This document shows positions 1 through 8,702 of a stretch of DNA of 64,000 nucleotides, one piece after another. Positions within the stretch are counted from its first letter, which is position 1, and every line of letters begins with the position of its first letter. The position numbers were made by a program, and so were the translations under genes. The stretch spans positions 2,790,001 through 2,854,000 of the forward strand of contig OX620685.1 in assembly GCA_951635545.1 (NCBI GenBank), written 5' to 3'. This stretch comes from CAG-873 sp910578365. Lineage in GTDB: Bacteria; Bacteroidota; Bacteroidia; Bacteroidales; Muribaculaceae. Under the pieces are notes generated by a model. That model saw nothing but the letters and a program-made list of their open reading frames with translations, had not been told where the DNA came from and made no database searches.

Positions 1-1
1 T

Positions 2-82
2 TACGAAAATTTTTCGGAATTTGCAAATGATGCGTTGATTTCACTGCGCAGGAGGCAGTGCGTTACCAAAATATCCGGCTAA
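2..82 (+). CDS. C-terminal fragment of an unidentified protein
   Basis: The window opens inside an open frame that ends at a TAA at 80-82 after 26 codons (ending ...VTKISG). The composition looks like coding sequence, but too little is present to assign a family. It lies just upstream of an ATG at 99 that runs directly into the IS21 element, so it may be the tail of a gene preceding the disrupted one. Confidence 0.3.
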   Translation, partial: YENFSEFANDALISLRRRQCVTKISG

Positions 83-98
83 TCCAAATGCAAACGCT

Positions 99-126
99 AT
101 GAATCCCACTAAAATTAAGATAATGC
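99..126 (+). pseudogene. Possible 5' remnant of the gene cut by the IS21 element
   Basis: An ATG at 99 opens nine codons (MNPTKIKIM) that meet the left end of the IS21-family element at 127; beyond that the frame is element sequence and stops at 180. The right flank at 5368 resumes as a topoisomerase-type zinc-ribbon protein whose start is missing, so the two pieces could be one gene. Against this, no target duplication is visible and joining 126 to 5368 does not keep the frame, so a small deletion or an unrelated junction is equally possible. Confidence 0.3.
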
Positions 127-305
127 TGGAAAACCCAGGCTCGGATGACCCCTTAGACCAGGTTGAATTGACCCCTTAAGCCAAAATATCACTGACCCCT
201 TTGCCCAAAATAAAAATGACCCCTGTCGACGTAATGTCAGCAGGGGATTTTATATGTATCTTTGGTTTCCGTTTTGGCCGACGGGGGATATAATTCAAAG
301 AAAAC

Positions 306-1897
306 ATGAACACAAAATTAAAGAATATTCTCTTATGTCACGCATCAGGGATGGGCATAAAATGCGTCAGTAGTGCCTTTGACATATCCCGGAACACGGT
401 GCGCCGCTATGTGAGAATGTATCAGGACAGCGGGATCCCCGCTGAGAAGCTGCCGTCGCTGAGTGATGCGCGGCTACAGGAACTATTTGCCATACCCGGG
501 GCGAGGGAACGTAAACCGTCGGAGCGGCAGGTCAGGCTTGAAGCCCTGTTGCCCGATTATGCGGCGCGACTTTCTCGAAAGGGCATGACGGTCAAGAAGT
601 TGTATGAAGAGTATCATACCGACCATCCCGATGGCTATCTGAAGGCATCTTTCGGGATGAAACTCAGGCAGTTCATGCTGCAGACCAACGCCATCGGGCA
701 TGTGGAGCACCGCGCCGGCGACCAGATGTATATCGATTTTGCCGGAGACAGATTGGAAATAGTCGATGAGGCAACAGCCGGGATACGAAAGGTCGAGGTG
801 TTTGTGGCGATACTTCCATGTAGCCACTACACATATTGCGAGGCAGTGTGGACGCAGAAGAAGGAAGATCTGATAAAGGCCTGCGAAAACGCCATCCGTT
901 TCTACGGCGGCGCACCATGTGCGATTGTGCCTGACAACCTGAAATCTGCCGTCACGCGCAGTGGCCGCGACGAGCCGGTCATAAATCCTGACTTCGAATC
1001 CTTTGCCGAGCATTACAGCTGCGCCGTGGTGCCTGCCCGTGTGCGGCATCCAAAGGACAAGGCCCTGGTGGAAAATGCAGTAAAACTGATGTATCGGTCC
1101 GTGTACGTAGACCTTGAAGGTCAGATTTTCCATAATCTGGAGTCGCTTAACGAAGCAATCCTCAGGTCTCTGGAGAAGTTCAACGCGCGTAATCTGACGC
1201 GTCGAAAGGAATCACGCCGTCAGCTCTTTGAGGCTGTGGAGCGGGACAATCTCCGGCCATTGCCTGCGAACCGCTATCAGATGAGACAGCGGCTGTCGCG
1301 ACAGTACAGCGCAACAGCTACGTAACTCTGCACAGGCATCACTACAGTGTGCCTGTGCAATATGTAGGCAAACGTGTGGAACTGGTCTACGACACTGACA
1401 CGATCGACATCTTTCATGGCTTTACCCATGTGGCGACGCATCACCGCAACGATACTCCGTATGAATATACAACGAAACCGTCACACAATCTGCCCGGACG
1501 CAAGGGGAGCTGCGAGAGCGACATTGCGGAACTGCTTTCACGTGCGGCACAGATCGACAACATCGTATTGCACTATCTGCGGGCTGTCATCGAGGACAGG
1601 CGTTATCCGGAACTTGCCTTCAGAGTCTGCCGTGGCATCATGAAACTTGAGAAAAAGTATGGACAGGAACGGCTTGTGTCAGGATGCGCCGCGGCAATGG
1701 ACGCACGCCTTTACAGTGTCAGCGACATGGTGGACATACTTGAGTCCGGAGCCGATGCGGATTATTTGCCGGGGGCTGATGCCGACGGCAATGACCGTCA
1801 GACACCATCCCACCGGAATATACGCGGTAAAGAATATTTTGCCGCAAGCATAAAACTATCAGCCAACAACAACGAACAACATGGAAACGAACAATAA
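306..1897 (+). pseudogene. istA: IstA transposase (IS21 family), frameshifted
   Basis: The first 330 or so residues form a normal IS21 transposase: N-terminal helix-turn-helix (about residues 15-40) and a DDE core with D144 (YIDFAGD), D210 (VPDN) and E256 (ALVENAVK). Near 1296 the frame is lost: it continues to a stop at 1325, while the expected C-terminal sequence (ATVQRNSYVTLH, then VPVQYVGKRVEL) is one frame over, extending to 1897. One missing base accounts for this; restored, the protein would be 530 residues, the usual IstA length. All three catalytic acids lie before the shift, but the C-terminal domain is detached, so IstA is probably inactive. Confidence 0.9.
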
Positions 1898-2155
1898 AAC
1901 CACGCCAATAACAGCGGAGAAAGACCGCAACTCCATCTCTCTGGATCTGATGCACCGTATGCGCTTACACGGCATGTCGGCAGCGTTTTCCGAAAGTCTT
2001 CAGGCCACATTCGCCGAGACAATGACACCTGACAGCTTTCTGAACTGGCTGCTATCCAGAGAATGGGACTACAGGGCCGCACGCAATATTGAGCGCCTGG
2101 TGAAAAACGCAAACTTCAGATACGATGACGCGTCGGTGGCGCAGATTGACTATAA

Positions 2156-3306
2156 ACGCGAGTTCGGGATAAGGAACACCATAAAAAAGTTGAATCGGCA
2201 GCTTAAAAAAGTTGCCGATTCTTTTGGTAATATCACTGATATTTAGTAATTTAGAGGTGTCAAACAATAAATACTGTATCATGATTACCGAAAGTAAAGT
2301 TACTGAAATTTTTTGTATTGCAGATGATTTCTGCAAAGAATTTGAGGGTGAGATGGCAAAAAATGCACTTCCGTCCACAACTGACACTCCAAAACGGAAA
2401 AGAAAGCGCATGATGTCGGATGCCGAGGTCATCACGATTCTGATCTGTTTCCACTTCAATTCGTACCGAAACTTCAAGCACTATTATCTGGGATGTGTGC
2501 GCATTCACTGGAAGCATCTGTTTCCGCAGACATTCTCCTACAACCGCTTCGTGGAGGTCATGCCCCGATGTTTTGTGGCTATGACCATGTTCCTGCGACT
2601 TGCATGTTTCGGAGAGTGCACGGGAATAAGTTTTGTGGACAGCACCTGCATTCCGGTCATTCACAACAAGCGCCAGTTCAACATGAAAGTCTTCAAGGAT
2701 ATCGCGGCCAAGGGTAAGAGTACGATGGGATGGTATGTAGGCTTCAAGCTGCATCTGCTATGTAACGAAAAAGGGGAACTGATCAACTTCGTATTGACAC
2801 GTGCCAATGTGGACGACCGCAATGAGGCAGTCATCGACACACTGACTGACAGGGTGTTTGGAAAACTATACGCTGACAAGGGATATATATCGCAGTCTCT
2901 TTTCGGGCATCTTTGGGATGATGGCATACATATTGTGACAGGTCTTCGCTCGAACATGAAACAGCGTCTCATGCCGTTCTATGACAGGATGATGCTTCGT
3001 AAAAGGAGCATCATCGAATCCATAAACGACATGCTGAAGAATGTGGCGCAGCTCGTCCACTCCCGCCATCGTAGTGTACACAACTTCCTCATGAACCTGC
3101 TTGCGGCAATGGGGGCGTATTGTTTCTTCGCCACAAAGCCGGAAGTGAACTTCGACTTTGAGGTACCCGAGTCAAACGGGCAGCTTGTCCTCTGGGATTA
3201 ACAACACCAAACTGTACAAATAAATCAGGCGACCTTGAAAGGCCGCCCAATACTCTATGTCTTTTGCTTGGTTGAAAATCATAAAGTTCTTATCCCGAAC
3301 TCGCGT
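2156..3306 (+). mobile_element. IS982-family insertion sequence, copy 1
   Basis: A 1151-bp element with inverted ends beginning ACGCGAGTTCGGGATAAG (the first 18 bases match at both ends), flanked by a 5-bp duplication TATAA (2151-2155 and 3307-3311). Just inside the left end is a strong hairpin, GAATCGGCA / TGCCGATTC, followed by T residues, which would stop transcription entering from istB. The single gene is an IS982-type DDE transposase. Copy 2 (20749-21902) is nearly identical but has 3 extra bases near the right end, which accounts for its 1154-bp length. Confidence 0.95.
2281..3201 (+). CDS. IS982-family transposase, copy 1
   Basis: A 306-residue DDE transposase. Visible family features: an N-terminal helical region with a basic patch (TPKRKRKRMMSDAE), a FVDSTCIPV segment with the first acidic residue, ANVDDRNEA and GKLYADKGYISQ in the middle, and RSIIESINDMLKN carrying the final glutamate. 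The ATG at 2281 is chosen over the upstream in-frame ATG at 2212 because the upstream residues come from the terminal hairpin region and IS982 transposases are normally about 300 residues. The frame is intact, so this copy may be active. Confidence 0.93.
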   Translation: MITESKVTEIFCIADDFCKEFEGEMAKNALPSTTDTPKRKRKRMMSDAEVITILICFHFNSYRNFKHYYLGCVRIHWKHLFPQTFSYNRFVEVMPRCFVAMTMFLRLACFGECTGISFVDSTCIPVIHNKRQFNMKVFKDIAAKGKSTMGWYVGFKLHLLCNEKGELINFVLTRANVDDRNEAVIDTLTDRVFGKLYADKGYISQSLFGHLWDDGIHIVTGLRSNMKQRLMPFYDRMMLRKRSIIESINDMLKNVAQLVHSRHRSVHNFLMNLLAAMGAYCFFATKPEVNFDFEVPESNGQLVLWD

Positions 3307-3589
3307 TATAACCTTCCGCGTGGCCTGGATCGTAATCAGATGGAGCGTCTGGCATCGCTGGACTTTATCCGTAAAGGTGAAAACCTGTTCATCACAGGCT
3401 GTTCGGGTACGGGCAAAAGCTATCTGGCAACAGCACTGGGATACGAGGCATGCAAGGCCGGTATGCGCGTGCTGTACGCGAACGCATCCAAACTGATGGG
3501 AACCCTGAAAATCGCCAAAAACAAAGGAACAATGGCTCAAGCCGAGAACCCGGTGCATGTAATTTCTCGGAAAGTGTTAAATTTGTAGC

Positions 3590-3961
3590 ATGAAAACCGC
3601 AGATGCAATATGGATGTGCCTGCCCGAGGGCATGGACGAACTATTTGAGATGGTGCGCTTCGAGCGCACGGAACAGTCTTATGACATATGGCTTGACGAA
3701 AAGAAGAAACTATCTGATGACGACTATCGTAATCCGCATATCGTAGCGCGAGGCTATACGGATTACGTTACGATACAGGACTATCCGATGCGAGGTCGCC
3801 CGGTATTTCTACATATGCGCAAGAATAAGTGGTGGGACAAGCAGACCAACGAAATCTTCAGCTACAACCTCGAGCTTCCCAACGAGGAAGTGACACGACT
3901 CAGCTCCGAGTTTGTGGCTTTTTTAAAAGATGAAGGTGGAGACGACAGCCCTGTCGATTAA
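3590..3961 (+). CDS. ISAon1-type transposase N-terminal region protein
   Basis: A 123-residue protein encoded ahead of the main transposase in this ISL3-family element. It matches the small companion annotated as ISAon1 family transposase N-terminal region (start MKTADAIWMCLPEGMDELFE). It probably supplies DNA recognition, but no clear zinc or HTH motif can be read with confidence. Its end overlaps the next gene by 32 nt, in a different frame. A T6A4 run lies at the overlap; the downstream frame is +1, not -1, and has its own ATG, so translational restart is the simplest explanation. Confidence 0.8.
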   Translation: MKTADAIWMCLPEGMDELFEMVRFERTEQSYDIWLDEKKKLSDDDYRNPHIVARGYTDYVTIQDYPMRGRPVFLHMRKNKWWDKQTNEIFSYNLELPNEEVTRLSSEFVAFLKDEGGDDSPVD

Positions 3962-4901
3962 GCATATAGCGCAGATGTACTGCGTCAACGGCAAGCATTT
4001 TGCGGATTTATATCGCAACAGAATAAGCGGTTACGCCGACTGGTGCGAACAGGAGCTTGGCTGTGGGTTCTATTTCAATGCCGCCAATATTGGTCCGTAC
4101 ATGAGCCTTGACGAGACGTGTCTGAGCAACGGCGAGGTATGGACGTTCCTGACCAACAAGGACGGCCACGGAAGCAAGGGAACACTTGCGGCAGCCATTC
4201 CAGGAACAAAGAGTCACGAAATTATATCCATACTCATCGGAGCTATGGGGAAATCAATCAGACGCAGGGTCAAGGAAGTGACCTGCGATCTTTCGCCATC
4301 AATGATGCTCATCGCCGCAGAAGTGTTCTATAACGCCCATGTTGTCAACGACCGTTTTCATGTCCAACAGGTCTATAATGAGGCCGTTGACGAAATCCGC
4401 ATCGACATTCGCCGACAGCTCATCGCAGAGGAAAACAACCGCGACAAGTCCGAACCGCCGGTAACGTACTCCAACGGAGAGACCATGCGCCAGATACTGG
4501 CCCGCAGCAAACACACTCTGATGATGTCGCAGAACAAATGGACTGACATACAGCGCCATCGTGTCAACATACTGTTCAAATACTATCCAATATTGAAGGC
4601 TGCATACAGCCTTGCGATGGAGCTGCGCAAGATTTTCAACGCTAAAATCTCACCGACAAAAGCCATGGGGCGGATGAACAAGTGGTATGAAAAGGTAATG
4701 GCTCTTGGTAACAACAACTTCCGCTCGGTAATCAAAACATTCAAGAACCACGCTCCAACTATCCTGAACTACTTCCGTCGTCGTGCGACCAATGCCTCAG
4801 CCGAGGCTTTCAACTCTAAAGTCAAGATTTTCCGCTCGCAAATGCGCGGCGTCAGAGACCGAGACTTCTTCATCTTCCGCCTGGTCAAACTGTACGCTTG
4901 A
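3930..4901 (+). CDS. ISL3-family (ISAon1-like) DDE transposase
   Basis: A 323-residue transposase of the DDE_Tnp_ISL3 type. Recognisable pieces are MSLDETCLSNGEVWT (first acidic residue), VKEVTCDLSPSMMLIA (second) and RRATNASAEAFNSKVKIFRSQMRGVRDRDFFIFR near the C-terminus, which holds the conserved final glutamate. The reading frame is complete. It starts at an ATG inside the end of the 123-residue companion gene. Confidence 0.92.
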   Translation: MKVETTALSIKHIAQMYCVNGKHFADLYRNRISGYADWCEQELGCGFYFNAANIGPYMSLDETCLSNGEVWTFLTNKDGHGSKGTLAAAIPGTKSHEIISILIGAMGKSIRRRVKEVTCDLSPSMMLIAAEVFYNAHVVNDRFHVQQVYNEAVDEIRIDIRRQLIAEENNRDKSEPPVTYSNGETMRQILARSKHTLMMSQNKWTDIQRHRVNILFKYYPILKAAYSLAMELRKIFNAKISPTKAMGRMNKWYEKVMALGNNNFRSVIKTFKNHAPTILNYFRRRATNASAEAFNSKVKIFRSQMRGVRDRDFFIFRLVKLYA

Positions 4902-5367
4902 ATATTTAACACTTCGGTCTACTCAATTTAACATATGCACCGGGATTTCGGCTTGGGCCGGAACAATCGAAATGGAGCTCAAGAAACTCGAAAAAACGCA
5001 GCTCCTGATCCTCGACGATCTCTTTCTGGTGCCTCTCGACGCCAAGGAACGCGCACACCTTACGGAAATCATCGAAGACCGCCATGGTCGCAAATCAATC
5101 ATCGTGACATCACAGCTCCTCGAACTGGACTGGTACGAAGCAATCGGTGACTCCACAGTGGCAGATGCAATACTCGACCGCATTGTCCACACTGCTCATC
5201 GAATCACGCTTACCGGCGAAAGCGTCCGTAAGCTCAAAGCTATAAAAAGCAGATAAGACAAAATAAAATTGACCCCGTCGGCCAGAACGTTTTCAGGGGT
5301 CAATTCAAAATATTTTCAGGGGTCAATTCAACCTTGGTCTAAGGGGTCATCCGAGCCTGGGTTTTCC

Positions 5368-5911
5368 AGATACAGAAACAAAGATTATCGGCCGTTGCCC
5401 TGTGTGCGGCGGCAATGTGGTGAAGACCTGCAAGGGCTACCGCTGTGAGAACAACACCGGGGAGGACGGCAAGTGCGGACTCTTCATCAACGGGGTTATA
5501 GGCAACCGCAAGATGGCGGATGCCGAGGTCGCGGAACTGCTGGAGAAGCGGAGCATATTGCTCGACGGCTTCGCCACAAAGGAGTGGAAGACTTTTCCGA
5601 CCGTGCTTGTCATGGCGGCTGACGGCTCGATCAATATGGAGTCGGTGGTGGCACACTGCCCCCGTTGCGGCGGCGAGATCCGCGTGGGCGCAAAGGCTTT
5701 CAACTGCTCCAACTACCGGCAGGAGGGAAGCCCCTGCGACTTCGTGATATGGCGCAATATCGCCGGGCATCTCATGACGCTCGATGAAGTGCGAGAGATA
5801 TGTGCCGATGGTGTCACATCCCACGAGGTCGAGATGTTCGGCGAGAATGGCTCTGTCTATCGCCGCAAACTCGGCTTATCTCCCGACAAACTAAAGGTTA
5901 TCAAGGTATGA
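5368..5911 (+). pseudogene. Topoisomerase-type zinc-ribbon protein, 5' end lost at the IS21 junction
   Basis: The frame is open from the right edge of the IS21 element and contains two repeats of the topoisomerase C-terminal zinc-ribbon type. The first runs CPVCGG...RCENNTGEDGKCGLFI...RKMADAEVAELLEK; the second CPRCGG...NCSNYRQEGSPCDFVIWRNIAGHLMTLDEV. Such modules end type IA topoisomerases and occur in related proteins of Bacteroides conjugative elements, where they bind single-stranded DNA. No start codon remains on this side, though an ATG at 99 left of the IS may be its original start. Its stop overlaps the next gene (ATGA). Confidence 0.75.
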
Positions 5912-6447
5912 AGCCGGGAACGAAACTCGCCATACTGCTCATAAGCTGTGTGGCTATGTGGGGCGGCATAGGATATGCCTTCCACTACTTCGGCCAGCCG
6001 TCGAAACGGGCGCAGTCGGTGGCGGAGAAGGCACTGATGGCCTCGGTGGATAATCCGGAGTCGGTAAAGGTCATAGCGGTCAGCAAGCCTGACAGTGTGT
6101 TCGGCCGCAACTACATCAACAACGACGAGAAAATGGCGATAGCCATGTCGATGATGAAAGTCAACGAACAGGTCATGTCCCGGACAGACGGTCTTCAGAA
6201 CCTCGATTTTGAGGACAACACCGTTTCCGAGCTTGTCGGCCGCCAGATGTCGGCGATGTCCGCTCTACGCTCGATGGTGGGCTTTGAGACTCCTGACGCT
6301 CCACGCAAGCCGTTCTCCGGCTGGAAAGTGAAAATAGAGTATGAGGCTCTGTCGGAAAGCGGCTCTCCATACCGCTCGGAATACTGGTTTATCCTCGACC
6401 GCGACGCACAGTGCGTCGTAAACTCTTTTGAAATACCTCTTTTATAA
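5908..6447 (+). CDS. Membrane-anchored protein of unknown function
   Basis: A 179-residue protein with one N-terminal membrane segment (LAILLISCVAMWGGIGYAFHYF, about residues 7-28) and a soluble remainder predicted outside the cytoplasm. I do not recognise a family. The ATG at 5908 overlaps the stop of the zinc-ribbon gene by four bases, indicating translational coupling; an upstream in-frame start at 5800 would overlap that gene heavily and is rejected. The neighbours (topoisomerase-like, histone-like, ParB) suggest a conjugative-element maintenance gene. Confidence 0.75.
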   Translation: MKPGTKLAILLISCVAMWGGIGYAFHYFGQPSKRAQSVAEKALMASVDNPESVKVIAVSKPDSVFGRNYINNDEKMAIAMSMMKVNEQVMSRTDGLQNLDFEDNTVSELVGRQMSAMSALRSMVGFETPDAPRKPFSGWKVKIEYEALSESGSPYRSEYWFILDRDAQCVVNSFEIPLL

Positions 6448-6468
6448 ATCCCTAAACTGAATACAACG

Positions 6469-6654
6469 ATGAAAGAACTACTTGATCAGATCGAAAAACT
6501 CACATCTACATTCCTGAAAGACGCCGCCTCCCAGCTCGACAAGGGCAACAGGGCTGCCGGACTCCGCGCTCGTCGCGCATCCCTCGAACTGGAGCCGTTG
6601 CTTAAACGCTTCCGCAAACTCTCGCTGGAAGCCGCCAACAACAAGGCTGAATAA
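6469..6654 (+). CDS. Histone H1-like (Hc1 family) small basic protein
   Basis: A 61-residue lysine- and alanine-rich helical protein (MKELLDQIEKLTSTF...GNRAAGLRARRASLELE...). It closely resembles the short Hc1/histone-H1-like proteins common in Bacteroides chromosomes and conjugative elements, thought to bind DNA and affect nucleoid structure. It sits 21 nt after the preceding gene and is followed by a hairpin (ACTCCC/GGGAGT at about 6698-6722), so it is probably the last gene of this plus-strand unit. Confidence 0.8.
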   Translation: MKELLDQIEKLTSTFLKDAASQLDKGNRAAGLRARRASLELEPLLKRFRKLSLEAANNKAE

Positions 6655-6693
6655 TCCGCCCTCGATAGGACAATTTCTTTGCTGCCAAAAACC

Positions 6694-6735
6694 GGGACTC
6701 CCTGTGCGTGAGCATGGGGAGTTTCCTATTATTTA
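6694..6735 (+). terminator. Possible terminator after the histone-like gene
   Basis: An inverted repeat GACTCCC...GGGAGTTTCC with a loop of about 12 nt lies 40 nt past the stop of the histone-like gene, followed by TTTCCTATTATTT. The stem is short and the T-run interrupted, so termination is plausible but weakly supported. It also lies at the 3' end of the converging minus-strand gene at 6729. Confidence 0.45.
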
Positions 6736-7043
6736 ATCCAACCTTTTTTCAGTACCCGGAATGAATAAAAAGGACTATATATGATGAATAAGCAACTCAG
6801 TAGAAACTGGTATCTTAGTGTGTCTTTTTTTCCACTTATAAAATAATTTATTCTTAATAAGATTCCTGAAGGTATCAATAAGGCAATCAGCATCCAAATA
6901 GACATTAAATCACCCCGAGGCCATAAGTGAAACGAATCTACGATAGCACACACCACAATATAAACGAACAAAAATATATTGCAAAATGTAAATATCAGAT
7001 ATAATTGTTTGAAATTAGGAATTTTTTCGCAATTAAATTTCAT
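6729..7043 (-). CDS. Small membrane protein of unknown function (AT-rich island)
   Basis: A 104-residue protein with about three hydrophobic segments (LYLIFTFCNIFLFVYIVVCAIV; MSIWMLIALLIPSGILL; QFLLSCLFIIYSPFY). No family recognised. Its start overlaps the stop of the 7040-7279 gene by four bases, so the two are co-transcribed and probably coupled. Base composition is markedly more AT-rich than the plus-strand genes on either side, suggesting separate acquisition. Confidence 0.65.
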   Translation of the reverse strand: MKFNCEKIPNFKQLYLIFTFCNIFLFVYIVVCAIVDSFHLWPRGDLMSIWMLIALLIPSGILLRINYFISGKKDTLRYQFLLSCLFIIYSPFYSFRVLKKGWIK

Positions 7044-7279
7044 CGCTTACCTCCTTTCCTCCAGAGAATAATGAACAGGACAAGGGATAAAAAATAGGTT
7101 ATCCACATCAGAGTGGACAAACCATCTATATACATATAGTATCGTTCCTCTATTATGTCTATATTGTATGGTTCAATAATATACTTTGCATCTACATAGG
7201 CATTAATCCACGTCAATATGCCAACGATGAATATTGCGATAAATGTTATCAAGCCAACTATCTTCTGCCAAGTCTTCAT
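7040..7279 (-). CDS. Small two-helix membrane protein
   Basis: A 79-residue protein with membrane segments at about residues 7-28 (VGLITFIAIFIVGILTWI) and 54-72 (LMWITYFLSLVLFIILW), separated by a polar loop rich in Tyr, Ile and Glu. No family recognised. It starts 7 nt after the stop of the 217-residue gene and overlaps the next gene by ATGA, forming one operon. Confidence 0.65.
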   Translation of the reverse strand: MKTWQKIVGLITFIAIFIVGILTWINAYVDAKYIIEPYNIDIIEERYYMYIDGLSTLMWITYFLSLVLFIILWRKGGKR

Positions 7280-7286
7280 TAATCTA

Positions 7287-7940
7287 TCAATCTATTGGGA
7301 ATTGTTGCTCCATTGAATCTATTATTTCCTCAAGTCGTGGATAATACTCTACTATATTCGGCTCTTGTCGTTTATTCATCCACTCAATTTGCTTTATAAT
7401 AACATCCTTTACTATTTCATAATCTTTCGGAGAAATAATACGTGTTAATGTCAAATATTCAAACGCCCAATCTGCACCAATATCCGGTAATTGTTGCTTG
7501 CCTTCCAATATAGGTACAATTCTGCGATCATACATATTCTGTAAGTTGGCATAATGACTAAACACTATCTCAGCACACTCCTTGATAGTGTCACATAGTT
7601 TACAATATTCCGTATCAATAGTGGACTCCGTAAAAATAAATTTGTCCTGTCTTTCAAGCATATTACCGCTAAAGCCAACCGATGGATTATCTCGTTGGTC
7701 CCGCAACGTCTTGAAACTATACGCCTCAAACCATTTTTTCAATATATCAAAGCGCACCATATATATTGGATATATTGTCAGCATATTATCTCTTATCCAA
7801 TGATCCAACTCAATCATACTACCAATGCCATTTTCATGCCAGATGAAACAGTTGTCTCGTTTTCTGAACTTGAAATCCATAAGGAAATCCTCACTCTTCA
7901 ACCGCTCAATTATATATGTGAATATATGTGACGCTTTCAT
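7287..7940 (-). CDS. Hypothetical cytoplasmic protein (AT-rich island)
   Basis: A 217-residue soluble protein with no signal peptide or membrane segment, starting MKASHIFTYIIERLKSEDF and rich in Trp, Tyr and charged residues. I do not recognise the family. Its shape resembles immunity proteins of contact-toxin systems, but no toxin gene is present in the window, so that is only a guess. Four nt separate it from the upstream gene at 7945-8463, and the operon continues through two small membrane proteins. Confidence 0.6.
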   Translation of the reverse strand: MKASHIFTYIIERLKSEDFLMDFKFRKRDNCFIWHENGIGSMIELDHWIRDNMLTIYPIYMVRFDILKKWFEAYSFKTLRDQRDNPSVGFSGNMLERQDKFIFTESTIDTEYCKLCDTIKECAEIVFSHYANLQNMYDRRIVPILEGKQQLPDIGADWAFEYLTLTRIISPKDYEIVKDVIIKQIEWMNKRQEPNIVEYYPRLEEIIDSMEQQFPID

Positions 7941-7944
7941 TTAT

Positions 7945-8463
7945 TCAAAATTTAATAAACTTACCGTTAAGCGAGCTGGGCAAAATATGTTCATATGTCC
8001 CGGCAGTCCTTAAAGTGTTGCAAATAGAATCATTAAATATTATATGTCTATTCCTTGAACTAATTTCAACATATTCCATATCATCTTTTAATGACAAAGG
8101 TGTTGATGCAATAATCATCACAGAAGACGAATCTGAAGAATATACTCCGACATGGCTATCTCCATTATTAATTTTGTTTTTGCTTATTTCAAAGGTAGTG
8201 GGCGTAAACTCAATCAGATAATAGGAACCCCCGACATTTCGATATGATTCTACTGAACCTTCCAAATGATAGTCCACCTTTGAGAAATATTCATCTTGGC
8301 CGTGGTGATAAGATGCAGACGTTGAAAAAAAGATAACCATAACCCCGACAATACCGGCCATGATTATCAAAATCACGACTAACGACCAACATATAATCCG
8401 TATGTATTTACGTCTCGCTGTCATTATAGAGATATTATTGGTTAAATCCATAGGCTGTGACAA
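7945..8463 (-). CDS. Single-pass membrane protein of unknown function
   Basis: A 172-residue protein with one strong membrane helix at about residues 23-47 (IICWSLVVILIIMAGIVGVMVI...) after a basic N-terminus (ARRKYIR), then an extracytoplasmic domain of about 120 residues. No recognised family. It is the first gene of the four-gene minus-strand AT-rich operon ending at 6729. Confidence 0.6.
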   Translation of the reverse strand: MSQPMDLTNNISIMTARRKYIRIICWSLVVILIIMAGIVGVMVIFFSTSASYHHGQDEYFSKVDYHLEGSVESYRNVGGSYYLIEFTPTTFEISKNKINNGDSHVGVYSSDSSSVMIIASTPLSLKDDMEYVEISSRNRHIIFNDSICNTLRTAGTYEHILPSSLNGKFIKF

Positions 8464-8702
8464 CAGACAGTCATTATCAAAAGCACATAAAAAGATAATC
8501 GCTTCCTGTCGGTGGAGAGGCGATGACGGGAGATGCCAATTATTTTTGCTCGGTCGGGAGGCATTGCTGTCGGATCGGCATAAGAGCCTATCGCAAAGTT
8601 AATAAGAATATTTGACATTAGGGTGGTTTGCACGCATAAAAATCACCGTTATATCCTGACAGATGATGATTTATGAATAAAAAGGTACTGGAGGCGGTAA
8701 CT

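Larger units (their letters stand above)
3534..4959 (+). mobile_element. ISL3-family (ISAon1-like) insertion sequence
   Basis: A 1426-bp element bounded by imperfect 25-bp inverted repeats (left starts GGCTCAAGCCGAG, right inverted starts GGCCCAAGCCGAA; 22 of 25 positions match). It is flanked by an 8-bp duplication GGAACAAT (3526-3533 and 4960-4967), the duplication length typical of ISL3. It carries two overlapping genes, a small N-terminal-region protein and a DDE transposase, the arrangement annotated as ISAon1 in Bacteroidetes. It lies in istB downstream of the IS982 copy. Nothing shows which of the two arrived first. Confidence 0.93.
1881..5256 (+). pseudogene. istB: IstB helper ATPase, split in three by nested insertions
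   Basis: IstB is the AAA+ helper that selects target DNA for IS21 transposition. Coding segments are 1881-2155, 3312-3533 and 4968-5256. Removing the IS982-type element plus one TATAA copy, and the ISL3-type element plus one GGAACAAT copy, gives a continuous 262-codon frame. The joins read IDY-NLPRGLDRN and KNKG-TIEMELKK, as in intact IstB. Walker A (GCSGTGKS) is in the middle piece; the Walker B-like LLILDDL and the C-terminus are in the third. The ATG overlaps the end of istA by 17 nt. Two independent insertions make this gene non-functional. Confidence 0.93.
127..5367 (+). mobile_element. IS21-family element containing two nested insertion sequences
   Basis: The ends are inverted copies beginning TGGAAAACCCAGGCTCGG. 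They match perfectly for about 35 bp (127-161 against 5333-5367) and continue with one indel, followed by internal GACCCCT-rich repeats (TTGAATTGACCCC) near both ends, as is usual for IS21. Inside are istA (frameshifted) and istB, overlapping by 17 nt. Without the two nested insertions and their duplications the element would be about 2.65 kb, a normal IS21 size. No target duplication can be seen (left flank ATGC, right flank GATA), which hints at an old insertion or a later deletion at one edge. Confidence 0.93.

Noticed and set aside
3917..3961. Programmed -1 frameshift between the two ISL3-element genes (T6A4 run at the overlap)
   Set aside because: The second gene is in the +1, not the -1, frame, and has its own ATG; the -1 frame hits a stop at once.
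121..5371. GATA as a 4-bp target duplication of the IS21 element
   Set aside because: GATA follows the right end directly, but on the left it is separated from the element end by ATGC, so it is not a true flanking duplication.
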